From positions 643,148,023 to 643,212,022 of the forward strand of contig OX422208.1 of assembly GCA_949130495.1 (NCBI GenBank): a DNA stretch of 64,000 nucleotides. The letters are read 5' to 3'. Below, in pieces: positions 56,519 through 64,000 of this stretch. Position 1 is the stretch's first letter. Every line of letters starts with the position of its first letter. The notes under the pieces were generated by a model that did not search any database, was not told the origin of the DNA, and saw only the letters and a list, made by a program, of their open reading frames with translations. Made by a program: the position numbers and the translations under genes. The stretch is from Sambucus nigra (lineage: Eukaryota > Streptophyta > Magnoliopsida > Dipsacales > Adoxaceae).

Positions 56519-59447
56519 TGTGACACCCCGACTAATTAAATACCGGGTAGCTACTCCTTTATTAAATTAATTCAAAATGCCAAGTTGGCTCAGTCAATAG
56601 CATCACTGTCGAAAATATTTTTATTATTACTAACCACCTAGTATTTAAAAAGTAAGTTGCCAAATTTTAATATAAGTCTAATTAACATGCAACAAGTGTA
56701 ATAAAGAATAACAAAACCATTCACCATACTGAAGTAAGACGAATAACCATCACATAGTGTAAATAAAGTCTGGAGGAAAACTCCTCACTACAATCCCATA
56801 CTGAAATAAATAACCGAATACTAAAACAATACAAATCACAGTCTGAATACTGTAATGTAAAAGATGTCTCTAATAGAAATGGGCAACATGCCCTACAACT
56901 GATAGATAGTGACTCTGGAATCCAAAAGATAGAAGCGTCTACAAGCAAATCCCTGTAGCTTCCACAAACAGCTACAGCTCGTCACCTGAATGAGAATCCT
57001 ATGCTTGGTGTCCCTGTGGTTGGGCACCTAAAATGGTTTTACAAGAAAAAGATTTGAAAAGAAAACGGGTCAGAGCCCGAATGTGGAGTTATATTTTAAA
57101 AACCTGCAAGTGCTTTAAAAACATTTAAAACATTAAATGCAAAGTACATGTTAGGACGTGCACTCACATGATATTCTCACCTCTCGTCTAACTGTGCACT
57201 CCTAACGTAAGTACCCATCTAGAGTGATACAGACTACTAGCTACGTGACAACATATCTAGCTAGACTATCATAGGTCCTACCCTTATTACTCGGTTCTCT
57301 TAACATAATGACGCTCGTAATTAAGTAGGGGTTTAACGTAACTCAGATGTGTCAATATGCAATATATATAACTATCAGTTAACTCGTTATATTTCTCGAA
57401 ATAATACCGTAATTATATTCACATCATTAACATGAAGGTTCTCATTAATTAAGTGTATATTATTCACATCACAAATATACAGTATAAGCACCCCGAGAAC
57501 TAAGCTGCGGTGCACACATACTCTGCTATCCATCCCGGTACATCACGTACATAAGGATTACATATTCCGAATCTCTTAGGAATAGTTCACAGATAAAAAC
57601 ATCACAAATAATGGAGGCGAACACAGTCACATCACATGGGTCACGCACATACCTACGCTCCCACGATCAGCGGACTTATTAATATCCCAATAAGTCGTTC
57701 TATGACCTATGTTCATCAAGGTAACCAGTCTAAATCCGGGCAACACAAGGATTAGAGGGCCCTAAGCGAACGCAAACCTCCCGTGATAGCAAGTATGGTA
57801 GGTATGTCATACACACAATTCATATACCAATACTAAGTAAACACACATCTTAGTAATCCCGTAGTTTAATCGTAGTACATATCGCTTTCTCGTACTAACT
57901 TATAATATCTACAACTTATTATTATTCCGGTTTATCATCATACGCGCCATAATCTATTCTCACGTCGTAGTAGACACTCACGTCTCAACCCAAACGGTTC
58001 ATTGAATTAAATCTCTCGTATATAAATTTACTCCTCGTAATAACCCAAAAGTCCCAAATCTATCCTTACATCATCAAGGAATGTTAACTCTACCCTCGAA
58101 CCAGTTTACGGGACTCTAAAAATCAAAACAGTCCAAAAAGGACCAAACTGTCAATTCGTTAGAAGTCTCGTTCGAACGAGGCTGTTCGAACGAGATTCCA
58201 GTTCGTTCGAACGAACTGTACCTTCTAACGATATCTCGTTCGAACGAGATATCGAATGAAATCCCTTTTCGTTAGCAGCGACTGGTCAACTCGTTAGAAT
58301 CTCGTTCGAACGAGTTCGTTCGAACGACCTGGGTAGGGGCTTCTAACGAGCTACCAGATTCGTCCCAGATTTTCTAAGTTACGTTTCTCACCATTTTTAA
58401 CACCTCAATCCTTCTCCAAAGTTCGTTCTAATAGAGTTTTAAGTCCTCTAATCATACTACAACATGCTAAGGTCATATACTAACATCTTTTAATACATTA
58501 ATGCATCCTAAACATCATTAAATCACAAGATTTTATACTATTCCCCAATTTTATCAAGAACATGAACCCTAGATTTATATCATCATCAAATCCCAGAATT
58601 TAATCCGTTTTAATTTCTTCTAATCACAATTAACATGAGAGAAATCATCTACCTATCATTCTACATGCAATTCTCATCAAAATTTTCAAGTTCTAAACTC
58701 CAAACTACATGGGTTTTCATTCATCTTTCAAGAACAATTAAAATTCCTCAATTTCTAACATGAAAGAGACATTCTCTGAAATTAAATGGAATAAAGTCAC
58801 TTGCCTTGGTTCGATTTCTGATTTTGGTGTAGGTTTGGTAGAACTTTTCTGCAGAATTTCTTCTCTCCAAGCTTCCTCTCCAATGGTGGCTTAAGGTGGC
58901 TAGGGTTTTGATTTGGGAACTTAGAAACCTAATTGATAACCTCCGTAGCTTAAAGGGTTAAAGTGGGTTGGATAGTGGGTTTAGTGGGTCAATAATCAAT
59001 CAGATTAAGACTCCTAATTTTCGTCACTTTTAATTCCTCAAAATGTAAAATTACCAAAATACCCTTTAAGTTGTCGGTATGGCCTAAAAATACCCCGGAA
59101 TCCAAACTACACCCCCGGGTAGTGTTTTCTGACTATCTCGACCCTTCCGGACGCGTTGGCGCACTCAAAACGACCATACGGTTTATAGAATTTAAATTCA
59201 CTTTATATAATCAAAATATTACACCGTGGCGCGGCGGTCCCACGCGTCTCAACAAAATTTCTAAAATGCCGTATATAAATCTCACGGCAACTTTTATCAT
59301 ACCAAATACATATATCAAAACATGTATGCACATAATCAAATACCAACTTGCATCTCGTTAGTATTTATAACCCGGATTAATTTCCAATTAATACGCATTT
59401 AATTAATTAATCCCAAAAATAAATAGCCAAAAGTACGGGGTATTACA
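56519..59447 (-). repeat. 3' LTR of element D (2,929 bp)
   Basis: The minus strand starts TGTAATACCCCGTACTTTTG at 59447 and ends TTAATTAGTCGGGGTGTCACA at 56519. The end is clearly related to LTR-A (shared CATCACTGTCGAAAATATTT segment in both). It contains six TTCGAA-centred palindromes at 58166-58328. Confidence 0.85.
58160..58350. repeat. cluster of TCGTTCGAACGA palindromes in the element D LTR
   Basis: Six TTCGAA-centred palindromes lie within about 160 bp, each extending to TCGTTCGAACGA or close to it. The longest is a perfect 26-bp palindrome at 58229-58254. CGTTAGAA and TTCTAACG words alternate between them. Confidence 0.9.
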
Positions 59448-59448
59448 T

Positions 59449-59461
59449 ACTTCCCCCCTAA
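59449..59461 (-). promoter_or_regulatory. polypurine tract of element D
   Basis: TTAGGGGGGAAG on the minus strand lies one or two bases from the LTR start. It follows the GAATTTCGGGACGAAATTCA segment typical for this position. Confidence 0.8.
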
Positions 59462-59489
59462 TAACTGAATTTCGTCCCGAAATTCAAAA

Positions 59490-59969
59490 CTAGAAAGTAC
59501 CTGCTAAAAATAACTCTGGATAACGTTCGCGCATCTCATCCTCGCGCTCCCATGTGGACTCCTCGACATTGTGGTGTCGCCACTGAACACGCACTAACGG
59601 GACTATCTTTGACCGCAGTTTCCTCTCGCTTCGGTCCAAAATAGCAATCGGCCCCTCCTCGTAGGAGCTATCAGGCTGGAGATCGATGTCCTCCACAGCA
59701 ATGTGAGAGTGAGCCAAGTTATCTCTAAGGTATTTCCTTAGCGAGGAAATATGAAACACAACGTGAATCCGATGCAAATGCTCCGGCAACCCGAGTCTAT
59801 ACGCAACCGGTCCGATTCGCTCAGTAATAGGAAACGACCCCACATACCTCGGTGCCAACTTCCCCTTCTTCCCGAAATGCATAATCCCCTTCATAGGAGA
59901 TACCCTGAGCAAAACCTGGTCCCCCACTTGGAACTCCCTGAAGAATCTCTTCGCATCAGCATAACTCTT
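59490..59969 (-). pseudogene. element D integrase C-terminus and chromodomain-like tail
   Basis: Following a TAG at 59972-59970, the same frame continues (KSYADA…FQVGDQVLLRVSPMKG) and reads GKKGKLAPRYVGSFPITERI, GPVAYRLGLPEHLHRIHVVF and HISSLRKYL. It ends in 'IAILDRSERKLRSKIVPLVR', VQWRHHNVEESTWEREDEMR and ERYPELF. The last part is the chromodomain-like module. The TAG stands where the plus-strand copy has CAG (glutamine), so one C-to-T change separates it from the integrase core. Confidence 0.85.
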
Positions 59970-61067
59970 CTACCTGTCTTGAGCTACCCGAATGCGACTC
60001 CGAATCAACTCAATCCTTGCCGAAGTATCCTGAATCACTTCCGGCCCAAGCAGTTTGTTGTCCCCCACCTCTAGCCAACATGCTGGGGAACGACAAGGCC
60101 TACCGTATAATGCCTCAAACGGAGCCATGCCAATAGTGAACTGATAGGAGTTGTTGTAAGCAAACTCCACCAGTGGAAGGTACTGCTCCCATCCACCACC
60201 AAAGTCAATAATGCACATGCGTAGCATGTCCTCCAACATCTGATTAGTGCGCTCTGTCTGCCCATCGGTTTGCGGATGATAAGCCGTACTCAATCGTAAT
60301 TCTGTGCCCATGGCCTCCTGGAAACTTTCCCAAAACCGCGAAACAAATATCTTGTCTCTGTCAGACACGATATTTAAGGGTACACCGTGAAGTCTCACAA
60401 TCTCTGAAATAAAGAGCTGGGCATACTGTCCCGTAGTGTAATCAGTCCTAAGGGATAAAAAGTGAGCGACCTTGGACAACCTGTCCACAATTACCCAAAC
60501 GGAGTCGTGGCCCCTCTGCGACGTCGGCAACCCCGTAATGAAGTCCATGAATATGCTCTCCCACATCCATACCGGGACCTCCAATGGCTGTAGCAATCCT
60601 GCCGGTTTTTGATGGTCCACTTTTACAAGCTGACAAGTGGCGCATTTCGAAACAAACTCAGCGATATCTTTCTTCATACCGCTCCACCAATACTGGCGTC
60701 TCATGTCTTGGTACATTTTGTCCCCTCCGGGATGTACCGCGAACCGTGAGCCGTACGACTTTGCCATCACCTCGTGTCGTAATTCCTCCCCTTCCGGAAC
60801 TACCAATCTCCCATTGAAGCGCAATCCCCCGTCTGAGCTAACGGTATAGGACTCGGCTCCCTCTGCTAGTAATCGAACTATCTGCTCTTGACAGAACGAG
60901 TCATTGGCCTGTGCCCGTACTACCTTCGTGACAATCTGCGGTGTAACGGTCATCACAGACATAAAAGATCGGGCCACTGCATCCTGGTGTCCCAATTCCT
61001 TCCACTTTGCTTTCCACACCTCTGCCACCTCATCTGCTGGCCTACGGCTCAACGCGTCTGCTACCAC
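59970..61067 (-). pseudogene. element D integrase core
   Basis: A 365-codon frame. It begins with the end of RNase H (VADALSRRP) and has the zinc-binding HPGGDKMYQDMRRQYWWSGM with KCATCQ, then the catalytic core IFMDFITGL, NIVSDRDKIFVSRFW and HPQTDGQTERTNQMLEDML. All three acidic residues (D, D, E) are present. It ends FAYNNSYQFTIGMAPFEALY. This is the best preserved integrase in the window. Its frame is separated from RNase H by a single-base loss near 61075. Confidence 0.88.
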
Positions 61068-61690
61068 GTTAGCCTTTCCCGGGTGAACTGGATGTCGAAC
61101 AGGTAGTCCTTCACAAACTCAAGCCACCTACGCTGCCGCATATTCAACTCCTTTTGCGTGAACAGGTACTGTAGGGACTTGTGGTTCGTGAACAGTTGGA
61201 ACTTCTCCCCCAAAAGATAGTGCCTCCAAATTCGTAGGGAAAATACCACTGCTGCCAACTCCAAATCATGCGTGGGGTAATTCTTCTCATGAGGCTTAAG
61301 CTTACGGGAAGCATAAGCTATGGCCTGTCTCTCCTGCTGTAATACACCTCCAAGTCCTTGCAAAGACGCATCGGTGTAAACCAAATACTCAACTCCCGGT
61401 CTTGGCAATGCTAACACAGGTGCTGAGGTCAATTTGTCCTTCAATTCATCGAATGCCAACTGACAGGCATCACTCCAGATGTAGGGCACACCCTTACGAG
61501 TCAGATGTGTCAAAGGACCTGCTATCTCCGAGAAACCCCGAATAAACCTCCTGTAGTATCCTGCTAGACCCAAGAAACTACGAATCTCAGTTGGTGTCGT
61601 GGGCTGTCCCCACTCCCTCACCGCTGACACCTTCCCCGGTCGGAAATGATATGCCCCAAAAACTGGACTTCCTTCAGCCAAAACCCGCAC
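61061..61690 (-). pseudogene. element D RNase H and connection
   Basis: It begins just after a small deletion that breaks the reverse transcriptase frame (near 61640) and reads [20 protein letters not shown]. It continues [36 protein letters not shown] (first catalytic aspartate), [20 protein letters not shown] and [20 protein letters not shown]. The frame breaks at about 61075, where one base is missing relative to the plus-strand copy (…[11 protein letters not shown]). Confidence 0.85.
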
Positions 61691-62274
61691 TTCTCATATT
61701 TTGCATACAACTCGTTCTGACGAAGTGTCTGCAAAACCTGCCTCAAATGCTCGGCGTGCTCCTCCTCTGTCTGGGAGTAAACCAGAATATCATCAATGAA
61801 GACAATGACAAACTGGTCTAGGAAATCCCTGAACACTCTGTTCATCAAGTCCATAAACACTGCTGGAGCATTGGTCAAACCGAAAGGCATAACCCGAAAC
61901 TCGTAAGAACCATACCTCGACAAGAACGCAGTCTTCGAGACATCCACCTCCCTGATACGCAACTGATGGTATCCCGATCTTAAATCAATCTTCGAGAAGA
62001 ACGAAGCTCCTCTCAACTGGTCGAATAAGTCATCGATTCGAGGCAACGGATACTTATTCCGTATCGCGACCTTATTCAACTCTCGGTATTCCACACACAA
62101 TCTCAGTGAACCGTCCCTCTTCTTCACAAACAAAACTGGAGCGCCCCAAGGTGAGGTACTCCCGCGAATAAAGCCCTGGCCTAACAGCTGCTCTATCTGA
62201 TCCCGTAACTCCCTCATCTCAGCTGGAGCCATACGGTACGGTGCGCGTGCTATAGGTCTCGTACCCGGTAGCAA
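61618..62274 (-). pseudogene. element D reverse transcriptase
   Basis: A 218-codon frame: [40 protein letters not shown] (intact where the MITE sits in the plus-strand copy), [20 protein letters not shown] with the first palm aspartate, and [19 protein letters not shown] with the catalytic pair at 61794-61789. It ends [10 protein letters not shown], where about 19 bases present in the plus-strand copy are missing between two CCGGGG-like stretches, shifting the frame. All polymerase residues are present. Confidence 0.88.
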
Positions 62275-62295
62275 ATCTATAACAAAGTCTATCTC

Positions 62296-62817
62296 TCAAC
62301 TGGGTGGTAAGCCTGGTATCTCCTGAAACACATCCGAATACTCCCTGACGACTGGGATAGAGTCTAAAGGAATCACTACCTCCTTAGAGGTATCCTCCTC
62401 AATGTAATACAGATGAGCGGTCGATCCTCCCTCTGGGCGAGGCATCGCCACTACAAACATCTCTTGCCCCGGAATGGCAAAAATAATGCTCCCGCTGAAG
62501 CAATCAATCATGGCCCTATATGCTACGAGCCAATCCATACCGATGATCACATCGTGAACATGCATGTCTAACACTAACATGTCTGCAGGTAATACCAAAC
62601 CACCAATCTCTACCCCCACTCCCCGGCATATAAAGAAAATAAGTGACCCACTCCCCAATGGTGAGTCGACACACGTCACTGTGCTCTCTGCCGTAGCTAA
62701 TAATCCTAAAGCTTTCCCGAAGTGTGTAGCTATAAAACAGTGTGTAGTACCCGTATCAAATAATACCCGACCCGTAGTGCCATGGATAGGAAACGTACCC
62801 TCGATCGCGGGCGGTGC
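62296..62817 (-). pseudogene. element D aspartic protease
   Basis: It follows a TAG at 62820-62818 in the same frame as gag. The catalytic loop LFDTGTTHCFIATHF is intact (DTG at 62757-62749). It continues VDSPLGSGSLIFFICRGVGV and VHDVIIGMDWLVAYRAMIDC, ending LYYIEEDTSKEVVIPLDSIP and VVREYSDVFQEIPGLPPS. A TGA at 62298-62296 then interrupts the link to reverse transcriptase; the plus-strand copy has an arginine codon (AGG) at that position. Confidence 0.85.
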
Positions 62818-64000
62818 CTATGGAACTGCAGCCTGGTGGACGTTGTAGACACGTCCATACTGTAGCTGCCCCTGCTGAGCTGGGACTGCTGGAATGGGTG
62901 GCAATGCTGCCATCTGTGGCGGTGCGGGAAGAGCGGCGGGAAACATAAGCCTCTGTGGCTCCTGGCGAGCACCCTGCTGCTGCTGCTGTGGGGCCCTGCC
63001 CCTATCAGGACAATCCTGTCGCTTATGGCCAGTCTTGCCACAAACAAAGCACTTCCCTGGGAAGTTCCCCCCTCTCTGTCCCCGACCCTGATGGCCGTTA
63101 CCGTTCCTCCCTTGGCCCTGCTGGCCCTGGTGAAACTGCTGCCCATTCTGCCCCTGTTGTCCCTGATGGCCGTTTGGACCCTGATGGCCCTGACGGAAAC
63201 CTCCCTGTCCCTATCTGTAGTTCCCTGACCGAAACCTCTTATTATCCCCCTGCTGGGAGCCCTGCTCATTCTGTCTCTGCCCCTGACCAGATTGCGCCCC
63301 GCTGGCACCATGTCCTCCAGTCCTGCCCTGATGGCTAGACTCCCCCGACCGCTTGCCCTCGGCCATATGAAAACGGTGGTCCTGGCAATGCAACAATGCA
63401 GCGTTAACCACGTCAGAATAAGTGGCCAACGATAGGTTCCCTAGCAGATGCTGGCGGATCCTCCAAGTCAACTCGTCCGTGAACTTCTCAAACTTCTTCT
63501 TCTCTGTTGGTATCTCGTCTGGAACGATGTTCAACAGATTCGTGAACTCGGCCTCATACTCGGCTACTGTCTTGCCCTTCTGCTTCAGACTCATCAATCT
63601 CCTCCTCATTTCCGTATGAACAGCTGACGGAAAGTACTTGCGGTCGAACCGCACCCAGAACTCCTGAATCGTGAGAGTATCCCTCTCCTCCATGGTGGTA
63701 ATAGACTCCCACCACTGTAGTGCAGATCCAACTAGCTTGAAAGTAGCTAGCACCTGCTTCTGAACATCCGTGCACTCATACATTCCTAAGTGCCTCTGCA
63801 TATCCTTCCTCCATTGGCTCGAGACTACCACATCTGAGCTACCTGCAAACTCTGGCGGATGCGCTTTCTGAAAAGCGTCACGTACACGCTCCCAAGCAGA
63901 CGGGAATGCATTAACCTGTACTGGCGCGGCAACCGGCGCCTGAGGTGGTGCCTGCTGAACAACGGCAATGGCGGCATTTACCGCTTGGGCTACTATAGCT
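62818..64000 (-). pseudogene. element D gag (start lies beyond the window)
   Basis: Read from 64000 the frame gives NAFPSAWERVRDAFQKAHPP and EFAGSS. The gag core follows: MYECTDVQKQVLATFKLVGS, ALQWWESITTMEERDTLTIQ, FDRKYFPSAVHTEMRRRLMS and EYEAEFTNLLNIVPDEIPTE. A TAG at 63213-63211 breaks a glutamine-rich tail (repeats of GQQG, GHQG). The zinc knuckle CFVCGKTGHKRQDCP (63051-63010) is intact. A further TAG at 62820-62818 separates gag from protease. There is no frameshift between these points. Confidence 0.85.

Larger units (their letters stand above)
56519..64000 (-). mobile_element. element D: chromovirus (Tekay-like), 3' LTR and gag-pol, continuing past the window
   Basis: It is the least decayed gag-pol in the window. 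On the minus strand it has gag, protease, reverse transcriptase, RNase H, integrase, chromodomain-like tail, polypurine tract and 3' LTR. The start of gag and the 5' LTR lie beyond 64000. The left flank is AGTAC (56514-56518); its partner cannot be checked here. The lineage call rests on the long LTR, the family-A relation and the tail. Confidence 0.88.

Noticed and set aside
62730..63311. 193-codon frame overlapping gag of element D
   Set aside because: It is out of frame with the gag core and zinc knuckle. The true frame is continuous apart from two TAG stops.

Overview
The window is plant nuclear DNA, most likely from a eudicot with a large, repeat-rich genome. It is AT-rich and almost entirely made of nested LTR retrotransposons from both superfamilies. 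The only convincing host-gene sequence is one exon near the left end. It matches the first exon of a plant mitochondrial uncoupling protein (minus strand, 1835-1915). No other host exon, tRNA, rRNA or CRISPR array was recognised.

Layout, outermost first. (1) 1-4679: the uncoupling-protein exon 1, a possible plant-mobile-domain fragment in its intron, then AT-rich noncoding DNA. (2) From 4680: a decayed Tat-group Ty3/gypsy element (Tat-1) with LTR, gag and the start of a protease. It is split by two insertions. (3) 8599-19492, between Tat-1 gag and protease: a composite of chromovirus (Tekay-like) pieces. These are a minus-strand LTR of family B, a 232-bp internal remnant, a minus-strand fragment of LTR family A, and a plus-strand gag-pol ending in a 2.97-kb LTR of family A. 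The reverse transcriptase of this gag-pol is cut by a hAT-type MITE with an 8-bp target duplication. (4) 19712 to about 54838: a Ty1/copia SIRE-like element with gag but no visible pol, inserted in the Tat-1 protease.

Inside the copia element lie three insertions. A solo LTR of family B sits at 21047-22271 (5-bp duplication ATATT). A complete 19.5-kb Ogre/Tat element (Tat-2) lies on the minus strand at 24082-43576 (5-bp duplication CATGT). A minus-strand Athila-like element occupies 44967 to about 54125. (5) From about 54839: the 3' end of a minus-strand chromovirus (family C), interrupted by a second minus-strand chromovirus (element D). D's 3' LTR is at 56519-59447 and its gag-pol runs off the right edge of the window.

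Tat-2 is the richest structure. On its own (minus) strand it has LTR, primer site, gag, protease, reverse transcriptase, two RNase H domains and integrase. Downstream of integrase, on the opposite (plus) strand, are two gene-like units. One resembles plant mobile domain proteins and has apparent introns and a TATA box. The other resembles DUF7745-type plant proteins. A 1.65-kb array of ~48-bp tandem repeats follows.

Almost every coding region carries stops or frameshifts. Many look like C-to-T (or G-to-A) changes, as expected from deamination of methylated cytosine. The least damaged gag-pol is element D. The most unusual unexplained signal is a cluster of perfect short palindromes at a matching place in related LTRs. 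The palindrome sequence differs between copies (CGATCGATCG in one, TCGTTCGAACGA in another).
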